NCBI RefSeq assembly: GCF_002929215.1 | Contig: NZ_PJII01000007.1 | Span: 62,001-126,000 of the forward strand | DNA: 64,000 bases | From: Arthrobacter sp. ZGTC412 | GTDB taxonomy: Bacteria > Actinomycetota > Actinomycetes > Actinomycetales > Micrococcaceae | Direction of reading: 5' to 3' | In this document: one piece after another, positions 53,256 through 61,467 of the stretch | How positions within the stretch are numbered: position 1 is the first letter of the stretch | Layout of the letters: each line of letters opens with the position of its first letter | Translations under genes and position numbers: made by a program | Notes under the pieces: generated by a model | The model's database searches: none | The model's input: only the letters and a program-made list of their open reading frames with translations | Told to the model about the DNA's origin: nothing

Positions 53256-54260
53256 ATGATGCACTTCCCCACACGCCGCACGATTCTCGGAGCGGCATCC
53301 GCCGTCACGCTCTTGGCGCTGACGGCATGCGGCAACGTCGCCGGCGGCGGCACGGCGGATTCCGCCAAATACCCGTCCGGCCCCGTTAACCTCTCGGTGG
53401 GCCAGGCTGCCGGTGGCAGTACAGACCTGATCGCCCGCGCCCTCGCCGAAGGTGCTTCCAAGACGCTCGGCCAGCCGATGCCCGTGGTCAACAAGCCCGG
53501 CGCCAACGGCGCCCTCGCTACTAAGGAAGTAGCCGGCAAGCCCGCTGACGGCCAGGAGCTGGTGCTGCTCAACGCATCCCTGATCACCATCACCCCGCTG
53601 GCAGTCAGCGCCGATGAAGCCGTGAACATTGACGACCTGGACATCATTGCCGGTTTGTCCCAGGACGACTACGTGCTGGTAGCCAGCGCCGAGTCCGGAT
53701 TCAAGACCTTCAAGGATGTGACCGCAGCAGGACGCAACGTCACCTTCGGCACCACCGGCGTCGGCACCGGAAGCCAGCTGGCACAGACCGTGCTCTTCAA
53801 GCAGGCGGACGTCAAGGGCACGGACATCCCCTTTGACAGCGGCAAGCCCGCCCTGACGGCTGTCCTCGGCAACCAGGTTGAGCTCGCCACCATCCAGCTC
53901 GGCGAAGCGATGCCGCAAATCCAGGCCGGAAAGGTAGCCCCGCTCCTCGTCTTCTCCGAGGAGCGCACCAGCTTCCTTCCCGATACGCCTACGGCAAAGG
54001 AAGCCGGCTATGACGTCCCGGTTGCCCAGTACCGCGCAGTGGCTGCCCCGAAGGGTACCCCGCAGGAGGTCAAGGACAAGCTGCTCGCAGCGTTCCAGGA
54101 GTCGTTCAAGTCCGACGCCTACAAGGAGTTCAACAAGAAGAACTCGTTGACTCCGAAGGAGATCTCCGGCGAGGAAGTTGTGACGGAGTGGAAGGGCTAC
54201 GCAGCGAAGTACAAGGAACTGGTGGAGAAGTACGACATCAGCCTGAGCGGAAATAAGTGA
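53256..54260 (+). CDS. tctC: Tripartite tricarboxylate transporter substrate-binding lipoprotein
   Basis: The 334-residue extracytoplasmic solute receptor has a lipoprotein signal peptide with lipobox LTAC (LLALTACGNVAGGG). It then shows the Bug/TctC pattern: VNLSVGQAAGGSTDLIARAL, VVNKPGANGALATKEVA and the late PTAKEAGYDVPVAQYRAVAA. It delivers a carboxylate to TctAB. It is the first gene of the operon; the stop overlaps the tctB start (GTGA). The shared LysR box suggests the ligand is glucarate or a related sugar acid, or a downstream dicarboxylate. Confidence 0.93.
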   Translation: MMHFPTRRTILGAASAVTLLALTACGNVAGGGTADSAKYPSGPVNLSVGQAAGGSTDLIARALAEGASKTLGQPMPVVNKPGANGALATKEVAGKPADGQELVLLNASLITITPLAVSADEAVNIDDLDIIAGLSQDDYVLVASAESGFKTFKDVTAAGRNVTFGTTGVGTGSQLAQTVLFKQADVKGTDIPFDSGKPALTAVLGNQVELATIQLGEAMPQIQAGKVAPLLVFSEERTSFLPDTPTAKEAGYDVPVAQYRAVAAPKGTPQEVKDKLLAAFQESFKSDAYKEFNKKNSLTPKEISGEEVVTEWKGYAAKYKELVEKYDISLSGNK

Positions 54261-54850
54261 TTCCTGTGAAAGGAACCCCCGCAGCACCGGCCGGGGGCAG
54301 CAGCCACACTGCTGCCCCCGGCGGGGATGCCCCCCAAACCCTTCCTGACGAAGGCCTGGATGACCTGACGCCCGAGCAGCTGGCGGCACAGTGGGAGGAG
54401 GAAAAACCTCCCGCAGCCGGAGCTCTCGCGAACGCTGCGTCATCGTTGGTGGTTCTCGGCGTCGGCATTGGTGCGGCCATTCTTTCGATGGCCATGGGAC
54501 TGGGCACGCCGTCCGCCCCGCAGCCTGGCCTTTGGCCGTTCATCATCAGCTGCGTCATGGTGGCCCTGGGACTGTTCCAGCTGATTGCCGGCCGCCACAA
54601 CCGGGATGCGGAAAAGTTCACGCGCATGTCCACCGCGCCCTTGACCGGTCTGGTGACCCTCATTGCCATGGTGGCACTGATGCCGCTGATCGGCTTTGAA
54701 CTGCCGGCCCTGGTGCTGTGCGTCATCTGGATGCGGTTCCTCGGCGGTGAAACTTGGCGCTCCACCCTTGTGGTCAGCGCGAGCGTTGTTATTGGTTTCT
54801 ATGCCATCTTCGTCCTCGCGTTGAACACCTCCATTCCCCACCTCTTCTAG
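54257..54850 (+). CDS. tctB: Tripartite tricarboxylate transporter small membrane subunit
   Basis: The 197-residue protein starts at GTG 54257 (an in-frame GTG at 54266 is an alternative). It has an unusually long Pro/Gly/Glu-rich cytoplasmic N-terminus of about 55 residues, then four predicted helices typical of TctB (LVVLGVGIGAAILSMAMGLG, GLWPFIISCVMVALGLFQLI, LVTLIAMVALMPLIGFELPA and the C-terminal VIGFYAIFVLAL). TctB is the least conserved TTT subunit; identification is by topology and neighbours. Confidence 0.9.
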   Translation: MIPVKGTPAAPAGGSSHTAAPGGDAPQTLPDEGLDDLTPEQLAAQWEEEKPPAAGALANAASSLVVLGVGIGAAILSMAMGLGTPSAPQPGLWPFIISCVMVALGLFQLIAGRHNRDAEKFTRMSTAPLTGLVTLIAMVALMPLIGFELPALVLCVIWMRFLGGETWRSTLVVSASVVIGFYAIFVLALNTSIPHLF

Positions 54851-54859
54851 GAGACCCCC

Positions 54860-56398
54860 GTGGATTTTCTGAATCCCGTTATCAACGGATTTGCGGTTGT
54901 CCTGGAGCCGACCAACCTCCTGTACTGCCTGCTCGGCGTCGTGATCGGCATGATGGTTGGCGTGCTGCCGGGTTTGGGGCCGGCGGCAACCATCGCCATC
55001 CTTCTTCCCCTCACTTACAACGTGGAGCCCGTCACCGCGATCATCATGCTGGCGGGCATCTTTTACGGCGCGCAATATGGCGGAACCATCACCTCCGTGC
55101 TCCTCCGGCTGCCTGGTGAGGCGTCGTCGGTTGTGACTGTCTTCGACGGCTATCAGATGGCCAAACAGGGAAGGGCTGGAACGGCCCTGGGCCTGGCATC
55201 CATCGGTTCCTTCATCGGGGGAACCGCCGCCATCATTGGCCTGACCTTCCTGGCTCCCCTTGTGGCGAGCTTTGCGCTGGATTTCGGCCCGCCTGAGTAC
55301 ACCGCACTGGCGATGCTCGGAATCCTCCTCGTCGCCACCATCAGCAGCGGGTCCAAAGCGAAGGCGCTCATCGCCGCTGCACTCGGGCTCCTGCTCGCCA
55401 CGGTTGGCCGGGACATCTTTACCGGCGAAAGCCGCTTCACGTTCGGCAGCCTGCCGCTCGCCGACGGCATCGATTTCGTGCCGATCGCCATGGGCATCTT
55501 CGGTTTAGGTGAGATCCTCTACAACCTCGAGGAACGCCACCGGGCGGCCAAGGCGCCGTCAAAGGTGGCCAACGTCTGGCCCTCCCGCAAAGACCTCAAG
55601 CAGGCTTCCGGAGCCATCGGCCGCGGATCCGTCCTTGGCTTCTTCCTGGGAATCCTCCCCGGCGGCGGTGCCACCATTGCCTCGATGGCCTCGTACGCCA
55701 TGGAGAAAAAGCGTGCCAAGCAGCCTGAACGCTTCGGCAAGGGCGCCCCGGAAGGCGTCGCCGGACCGGAAACCGCCAACAACGCCGCCGCAACCTCCTC
55801 CTTCATTCCGCTGCTGACCCTGGGCATCCCGGCCAACGCCACCATGGCGCTGATGTTCGGCGCCCTGCTGATCCAGGGTGTTACCCCCGGCCCGCAATTG
55901 GTGGAACAGGATCCGGAGCTCTTCTGGGGCGTGGTGAACTCCATGTACATCGGCAACATCCTGCTGCTGATCATGAGCCTTCCGCTGGTGGGGATCTTCG
56001 TGAAGATCCTCCGCGTCCGGGCCGCCATCCTGGCGCCCGTCACTGCCCTCATCACGCTGCTGGGTGCCTACACCATCAATAACAGCATGTTCGACGTGAC
56101 GCTCGTGGTGGTCTTCGGCATCATCGGCTACCTCATGAAAAAGTTCGGGTTCGAACCGGGCCCCCTGGTACTGGCCTTCGTGCTCGGTGAACTGCTGGAA
56201 AGCTCGATGCGCCGTTCCCTGCTCGTCTTCGGCGGCGATCCCCTCGGCTTCTTCGGACGCCCCATCTCTGCCACCCTGCTGGTGGTCTTCGTCCTGGTAG
56301 CTGTGCTTCCGGCCGTCCGCACTGCCATCGCCAAGCGCAAGCGCAATTCAACTGCCACAACACCAGCCGTCACGCCGGACATCAAGGAGAAGGTATGA
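54860..56398 (+). CDS. tctA: Tripartite tricarboxylate transporter large membrane subunit
   Basis: The 512-residue, roughly 12-helix protein starts at GTG and shows the TctA hallmarks GVLPGLGPAATIAILLPLTY and AGIFYGAQYGGTITSVLLRL near the N-terminus. The internally repeated GILPGGGATIASMASYAMEK and the PEGVAGPETANNAAATSSFI segments follow. It translocates the carboxylate with cations. A UspA-domain gene overlaps its end by ATGA, which couples the stress-type protein to the transporter. Confidence 0.95.
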   Translation: MDFLNPVINGFAVVLEPTNLLYCLLGVVIGMMVGVLPGLGPAATIAILLPLTYNVEPVTAIIMLAGIFYGAQYGGTITSVLLRLPGEASSVVTVFDGYQMAKQGRAGTALGLASIGSFIGGTAAIIGLTFLAPLVASFALDFGPPEYTALAMLGILLVATISSGSKAKALIAAALGLLLATVGRDIFTGESRFTFGSLPLADGIDFVPIAMGIFGLGEILYNLEERHRAAKAPSKVANVWPSRKDLKQASGAIGRGSVLGFFLGILPGGGATIASMASYAMEKKRAKQPERFGKGAPEGVAGPETANNAAATSSFIPLLTLGIPANATMALMFGALLIQGVTPGPQLVEQDPELFWGVVNSMYIGNILLLIMSLPLVGIFVKILRVRAAILAPVTALITLLGAYTINNSMFDVTLVVVFGIIGYLMKKFGFEPGPLVLAFVLGELLESSMRRSLLVFGGDPLGFFGRPISATLLVVFVLVAVLPAVRTAIAKRKRNSTATTPAVTPDIKEKV

Positions 56399-56799
56399 GC
56401 ATCATCGTCGGATTCGTCCCAACACCCGCAGGACAGGCCGCACTCACGGCAGGCATAGCCGAAGCGAAGCTCCGGAACGAGGACCTTGTAATCGTCAACT
56501 CGGCGCGGCAGGGTGCCCTGGTGGACAAGTCAGTGGCGACGGAGGACGTCCTGGCGCAGGCGGCCAGGCGGGCTGCCGACGTCGGAGTAACGGCAACCGT
56601 CATTCAGCCGCCCTACCAGCACGATCTGGCCGATGAGTTCCTTGACGTCGCCAGGGAGGTTGACGCCTCGCTCATCGTTATTGGCTTGCGGCACCGCACC
56701 CAGGTGGGCAAGTTCATCCTGGGCAGCCACGCCCAGCAGATCCTGATGCAGGCCGACCGTCCCGTCCTGGCCGTCAAGGCCGACGGCGGCAACTTCTAA
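56395..56799 (+). CDS. Universal stress protein (UspA domain)
   Basis: The 134-residue single-domain protein begins MSIIVGFVPTPAGQAALTAG and ends with the ATP-binding pattern GLRHRTQVGKFILGSHAQQI followed by ADRPVLAVK. The G-2x-G-9x-G(S/T) loop appears to be intact, so ATP binding is likely. It is translationally coupled to tctA; small Usp proteins in TTT and TRAP operons are thought to regulate the transporter. It is the last certain gene of the tct operon. Confidence 0.9.
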   Translation: MSIIVGFVPTPAGQAALTAGIAEAKLRNEDLVIVNSARQGALVDKSVATEDVLAQAARRAADVGVTATVIQPPYQHDLADEFLDVAREVDASLIVIGLRHRTQVGKFILGSHAQQILMQADRPVLAVKADGGNF

Positions 56800-56819
56800 G
56801 GCCGGTGAGGGGAAGCGCC

Positions 56820-57080
56820 ATGTACAACCACAATCCCACCGGCCGTAGCCCAGCACCTGCAGCTGCCCCTGTCCCTGACTGGTCCAGGCTGTGCAGGAAC
56901 GATCACGTGGAGGTACGAACGGCGGGTGGGGCTGTGATGTCCGGAACCATCGACATGATCGCCGCCGACCGCAGCGTCTTCTGGATGATCAGGAACGATG
57001 GCGCCGGGCGGACCATGCTCTTTGCCGGGGACGGCGTCGCTGTCATCAAGGTGCCGCAGCGGGAACAGGCCGCTGCTTGA
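56820..57080 (+). CDS. Hypothetical protein, small beta-rich
   Basis: The ATG at 56820 follows GAGGGGAAG at good spacing and gives 86 residues; a GTG 15 nt upstream is less likely. The sequence (DHVEVRTAGGAVMSGTIDMI through WMIRNDGAGRTMLFAGDGVA) suggests a small beta-barrel domain preceded by a Pro/Ala-rich N-terminus. No family is recognised. It lies 20 nt after the Usp gene on the same strand and may be part of that transcript. Confidence 0.6.
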   Translation: MYNHNPTGRSPAPAAAPVPDWSRLCRNDHVEVRTAGGAVMSGTIDMIAADRSVFWMIRNDGAGRTMLFAGDGVAVIKVPQREQAAA

Positions 57081-57129
57081 CTGTGCTCCCTGAGCAGGTG
57101 CTGTTGGAGTGTTCCTGCAGGCATTGTTC

Positions 57130-57614
57130 CTAGGACTGCCCGCGTACATGTTCCGCCAGGGCGTCAAGGACCGGCAGTTGGCCCTTCACAAGCTTGAGCC
57201 GGGCTTCCGCCTCGGGAAACCAGCGGGCGTCGTCGATCTCGGGATAGTGCTGGATCCTGCCCGAACCTTTGGGCCACTCCAGCGGGAAGGTGTTGCTGAC
57301 GATCTGCTCCGGCCGGAAGTCCTGCTCCGCCGTGAAAACTGTGATGATCTTGCCGGACGGCTGCCGGACGGCTGCCGGAACTGTCCGAGATGCTGGTAGT
57401 CCGCGGCGGGGGCCGGGGAGCCCATTTCTTCGGCGAATTCCCGCAGGGCCGCCGCCAGCGGTTCCTCATCCCCGGTATATTCACCCTTCGGGATTGACCA
57501 CGCATGTGCGTCCTTGCGCGCCCAGAACGGTCCGCCCATGTGAGCTATCCAGACCTCCAGGCCACCCGGGTCAGTCCTCCTGTGCAGCAGTATTCCTGCG
57601 CTGAAAACCGGCAT
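57130..57614 (-). pseudogene. NUDIX hydrolase disrupted by an 11-bp tandem duplication
   Basis: From ATG 57614, preceded by GGAGGG, the protein starts MPVFSAGILLHRRTDPGGLE and contains a complete NUDIX box (GEYTGDEEPLAAALREFAEEMG pattern GX5EX7REUXEEXGU). After FRQPSG the frame is shifted by a second copy of an 11-bp unit at 57353-57374. Removing one copy restores KIITVFTAEQDFRPEQIVSN and a normal NUDIX ending at TAG 57132-57130, about 157 residues in all. As sequenced, the frame runs on to a nonsense tail ending at 57186. It is a pseudogene, a phase-variable gene or an assembly error. Confidence 0.85.
57353..57379. repeat. 11-bp tandem duplication inside the NUDIX gene
   Basis: CCGGACGGCTG occurs at 57353-57363 and again at 57364-57374, followed by a partial third CCGGA. 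Because 11 is not a multiple of three, the extra unit shifts the reading frame. Confidence 0.95.
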
Positions 57615-57732
57615 CTGCCCTCCACGTGCTGAGAAATTCATAACGAACGGAAACTGCCGTCCAGCGTTAACCTGCAGTTCATGGTGCTGCTTTAGGTTAT
57701 TCCTTCAGGCACTTTGCTCGAAGGGACCCGTC

Positions 57733-58002
57733 ATGGCCAACATCGCTGAGGTTTTGGGACGGCTCACGCCGGATGAACTTGATGAACTTCGCACTCTTGG
57801 CCCACAGGGCCACCTGCCGCGGTACCTGGTGGACGCACTGGACCGTGCGGCCGGCGGACCCGGGTCGGGCCGTGGCTATTATGTGCCCACCGGAAACGTC
57901 AGCGCTACCGGCGGCCCGCTCCTGGTGCTGCGCAGCGACGTTGCCGGCTGGCTCTTCAACGCGCACAAGGACGATCCCGATTCCTTGTCGCAGCACAGCT
58001 AG
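57733..58002 (+). CDS. Small hypothetical protein
   Basis: An 89-residue frame from ATG 57733, with AAGGGA upstream, reads MANIAEVLGRLTPDELDELR and continues through HLPRYLVDALDRAAGGPGSG to a C-terminal LLVLRSDVAGWLFNAHKDDP. The composition is protein-like, with an acidic helical N-terminus. No family is recognised. It is divergent from the broken NUDIX gene and convergent with the broken sensor kinase. Confidence 0.55.
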   Translation: MANIAEVLGRLTPDELDELRTLGPQGHLPRYLVDALDRAAGGPGSGRGYYVPTGNVSATGGPLLVLRSDVAGWLFNAHKDDPDSLSQHS

Positions 58003-58047
58003 GGCCAGCCGGCCAGCCAGCCGTGACGGGGCAAAGGTCCATGGTCC

Positions 58048-59747
58048 CTAGCTATCAGCACACGGGATGGTGAATGTTGCGGTGGTACCCGCACCGGGAG
58101 TGCTGTCGAGGCTGATAGAGCCGCCGTGCGCTTCAACAATCGTTTTGCTGACCGGCAAGCCCAGGCCGGCGCCCGGGATTGCTGTTTCACGGGACCGCGC
58201 TGACCGGAAGAACTTCGTGAACGCCTGCTCCTGCTCTTCGGCGCTCATGCCCACCCCTGAATCCGTGATCGAACAGACAAGCTCTGCCCCGTTCCTTCGT
58301 GCCAGAGCTGTGATCTGTCCCCCCTCCCTGCGAATACTTGATGGCGTTGGAGAGGAGGTTGCCAACCACCTGGCGGATCCGGTTCGGGTCCACCCGGGCG
58401 GGCAGGGGCTGCTCGACGTCGAGGACCAGTTGGATCCCGTTCGTTGCAGCTTTGGGAGTGGTCGAGTCAACTACTTCGGTCAGCAGCTTGGCCAGGTCCG
58501 TGTCCTCCAGAGACAGTTCCACGCGCTCCGACGCAACGGCGATGAGGTCGTTAACCAGGCCCAGCAGATGCTGGGCATTGCGGTGCACCACCAAAAGCTC
58601 CGCCTGGATCTCCTCGTGGTCGGGCTCATCCAATACCAGCTCAAGATAGCCGAGGATCGATGTCAAAGGTGTGCGCAGCTCGTGGGAAACGGTGGCAACG
58701 AAATTGTCCTTGGCCGCCAGTGCGCTGATCAGGGTCGTCACGTCCACGAATGTAAGTATCGAACCGCCGTCCTCCCCTTCGCCCGCACGTATGCCGTGGG
58801 CGCCCACCGTATAGGCACGCTGTTGTGCTTGATCGGCCGGGTCTCCGACCCAATACAGCTCGTCTGCAATGGTGGAACCGCTGATCGCGCGCGATACAGG
58901 CGACAGGGGCGGGGGCACGGGGCAGGACCCGTCGGCGAGGTAAAGCCCGTCGTGGCCAGCCGTCTCCGTGAGGGCTGCCAGCGCGGGATCAGCCTGCATG
59001 GCCTTGTTCGTCAGGACGGTCCTGCCCTCGGCATCCACCACCCAGACGCCAATTCCTACTGCTGCAAGCACCTCATCCAGGAGGCGCTGGCGGCGCATGT
59101 TTTCCGCGAGTGTTTGCGCAAGCTCATGTTCGCTGTGCAGAAGTCTCTGGCGTTGCCGGAGAACGATGCCAGCCACGGCATACGCGGTCACGGCGATAGC
59201 CGACATTACAAGGGGCAGGAATATCATCCTGATCATTTCCGGCGGAGTCGGAGATGAGCCAACGGTGGCAATGGGGAGCACTGTGCTGAGCACCGCCCCG
59301 AAGATGGCGAGGAAAAGCATGTGCGGGCGGCGGCGCACGGAAAGCCAAACGACGGGGAATACCAGCAAAAGGCTCAGGACGTTGAAGGCCGGCCCCCCCT
59401 GCTTCCCTTGTGAACCCGATTGCTATGCAGTCAAGGATGGGAATAGCCGCAGAGGCGCCAACGGGCAGCCTCGCCCAAGGCATGGCGAGGCAGGCAGCGA
59501 AGATCGCCGTGTGGGCCAGCAGTGCCAGACGGAACATGTCGCTTGCCAGCGTGGCCGGGCTGAACGTCGCCGCAGCTGCCACTACCAGGCAAACAGTGAG
59601 GGTGAGGGGCAGTTGGGCCAATACCACCCGGCCCCGGACCCCAAGCTTTCCATACAGCGAATCAACGCGGTCAGCAAGGGGGCCGTTGATGGCCAGTTCC
59701 CCGGCATCGGCCACAGCTATGTCCGACTCTTGACGTTGCTTCAGCAA
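58048..59747 (-). pseudogene. Sensor histidine kinase with two frameshifts at G-tracts
   Basis: Three reading frames together encode one kinase. Part 1 (from about TTG 59747) carries membrane helices (VVLAQLPLTLTVCLVVAAAA, MFRLALLAHTAIFAACLAM). At a 7-G tract (59393-59399) the frame shifts into part 2: more helices, a PAS-like domain and the H-box VSHELRTPLTSILGYL. Near a G6 tract (58319-58324) it shifts again into part 3: the ATPase motifs DSGVGMS and GAGLGLPVSKTIVEAHGG, to TAG 58048. Removing one G at each site restores a single protein of roughly 560 residues. No response regulator is adjacent. The start is uncertain. Confidence 0.85.
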
Positions 59748-59867
59748 TCCGGCCCCCCAGCGCAGAAATAAAACCCTTCGGCTGCCCGAAGGTAGCTCCA
59801 GAGTACCGGTGACAGCAGGACTTGGTCCGGTATTAAAGACCCGCGAACTCCAGTCAAGCAGCAAGTC

Positions 59868-61241
59868 CTATCCAATCAGCAGACTCAGGGCCTCCGTCAA
59901 GTGCTCCACTTCGCGGACCGAGAAGCCGGCCGGCACGGGCCCCGGCCCCGCGTGGCTTGCGGGGACAACGGCGTGGGTGAACCCCAGCCGGTGTGCCTCC
60001 TGGATGCGTTGGTTGATGCCGGGGACCGGGCGGACCTCGCCGGCCAGGCCCACCTCGCCGAAGGCAATCAGCCGGATGGGCAGCGGTTTGCGGGCCTTTG
60101 CCGAAGCCACCGCAAGGGCAACAGCAAGGTCCGTGGCAGGTTCACTCAGCTTCACGCCCCCCACCGTGGCCACGTAGGAATCGTCTTTGTGCAGCTGGGT
60201 ACCCGCGCGCTGCTGAAGGACGGCCAGCAGCATGGAAACCCGGGAACTGTCCAGGCCGCTGGTGGCCCGTCGCGGCTGCGAGTTGGGGCTTTCAGCAAGC
60301 AGCGACTGCACCTCGGCCAGCAGCGGACGCCGGCCCTCCATCGTCACGGTGATGCACGTGCCTGAGACCGGCTCCTTGGTGCGGCTGACGAACAGGCCGC
60401 TGGGATCGGTGAGCCCTTCGATGCCGTTCTCGTTCAGGTCGAAGCAGCCGACGTCGTCGGTGGGTCCGTAGCGGTTCTTGACGGCGCGGAGCAGCCGCAG
60501 CCGGGAGTGGCGTTCGCCCTCGAACTGGCACACCACGTCCACCAGGTGCTCCAGCAGCCGCGGCCCGGCGATGGAGCCGTCCTTGGTTACATGGCCTACC
60601 AGGAGGGTCGTCATGTTCCGGCGCTTGGCCGCGGCAATGATGGACGCGGCAACCTCACGCACCTGTGAAACACCGCCGGCGCTGCCATCCACATCGGCAC
60701 TGCTGAGGGTCTGTACGGAGTCCACGATCAGGAGCCGGGGCTCGATTTTCTCAACCTGACCCAGCGCCTGACCCAAATCCGTTTCCGCGGATAGGTACAG
60801 CGATTCAGCCACGGCGTCTATGCGCTCCGCACGCAACTTCACCTGCGCGGCGGATTCCTCACCGGTCACATAGAGCACGTCCTGCGCCGTCCGGGCAAAC
60901 TTCGCCGCGACGTCCAGCAGCAGCGTGGACTTGCCGACGCCGGGTTCGCCCGCCAGCAGGATGACGGCGCCCGGCACCAGCCCGCCGCCCAGAACCCGGT
61001 CCAATTCATCGACACCAGTGGGCAGAAAGGCGGCAGTGGTGGCGTCCACCTCGGCGATCCGTCGTGCCGGCTCCAGAACAATGGTGGCCGCCGTCGTACG
61101 CGCAACAGCGGCTCCCGTTTCCTCAACGGTGCCCCACGCCTGGCACTCACCGCACCGGCCCACCCATTTGACGGTGGTCCAGCCGCACTCGGCGCACTTG
61201 TAGGCGGGCGCCTTGGACGCCCGGGAAGTCTTTGTTGCCAT
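59868..61241 (-). CDS. radA: DNA repair protein RadA
   Basis: RadA is a RecA-like helicase that processes recombination intermediates. The ATG at 61241 begins MATKTSRASKAPAYKCAECG; the longer frame adds 32 residues without support. Features are the N-terminal zinc finger (CAECGWTTVKWVGRCGEC), Walker A GEPGVGKSTLLLDVA, the RadA-specific KNRYG motif and a C-terminal Lon-protease-like domain (RPVPGINQRIQEAHRLGF). The 457 residues are standard. Its start is divergent from the bgl promoter about 80 nt away. Confidence 0.96.
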   Translation of the reverse strand: MATKTSRASKAPAYKCAECGWTTVKWVGRCGECQAWGTVEETGAAVARTTAATIVLEPARRIAEVDATTAAFLPTGVDELDRVLGGGLVPGAVILLAGEPGVGKSTLLLDVAAKFARTAQDVLYVTGEESAAQVKLRAERIDAVAESLYLSAETDLGQALGQVEKIEPRLLIVDSVQTLSSADVDGSAGGVSQVREVAASIIAAAKRRNMTTLLVGHVTKDGSIAGPRLLEHLVDVVCQFEGERHSRLRLLRAVKNRYGPTDDVGCFDLNENGIEGLTDPSGLFVSRTKEPVSGTCITVTMEGRRPLLAEVQSLLAESPNSQPRRATSGLDSSRVSMLLAVLQQRAGTQLHKDDSYVATVGGVKLSEPATDLAVALAVASAKARKPLPIRLIAFGEVGLAGEVRPVPGINQRIQEAHRLGFTHAVVPASHAGPGPVPAGFSVREVEHLTEALSLLIG

Positions 61242-61317
61242 GGCTTCCACCCTAGTGGCGGGCCCTGACATTCCCCGTGTGGCGGGGGCCGAGCCACCAA
61301 GACGCGCGGGAAAGCAC

Positions 61318-61346
61318 TTGCCGGTGACCACGGCCACATGTATAGT
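61318..61346 (+). promoter_or_regulatory. Promoter of the bgl operon
   Basis: TTGCCG (61318-61323) and TATAGT (61341-61346) are separated by exactly 17 nt and match the housekeeping sigma consensus well. Transcription would start near 61353, about 20 nt before the antiterminator site. Confidence 0.7.
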
Positions 61347-61373
61347 CGAACACCGAAGGCAATTTCGCCTACA

Positions 61374-61403
61374 GGATTGTTACCCGGAAATGGGGCAAGA
61401 CCT
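61374..61403 (+). promoter_or_regulatory. Ribonucleic antiterminator (RAT) site, BglG/LicT type
   Basis: The 30-nt stretch beginning GGATTGTTACCCGG and ending GGGGCAAGACCT matches the RAT consensus of bgl, lic and sac operons, including GGATTGTTAC and GCAAGACCT. Its last six bases (AGACCT) are also the first bases of the following terminator, so folding of one excludes the other. Confidence 0.85.
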
Positions 61404-61438
61404 GAGAAGCACAATACGTGCGTCTCGGGTCTTTTTTT
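61398..61438 (+). terminator. Intrinsic terminator overlapping the RAT
   Basis: AGACCTGAGA (61398-61407) pairs with TCTCGGGTCT (61423-61432) with one wobble; the inner GCAC/GTGC extends the stem, and seven T residues (61432-61438) follow. It lies before bglF, so it would stop transcription unless antitermination occurs. Confidence 0.87.
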
Positions 61439-61467
61439 GTGCCCAAAAATAGACAGAGAGGTCTGAC

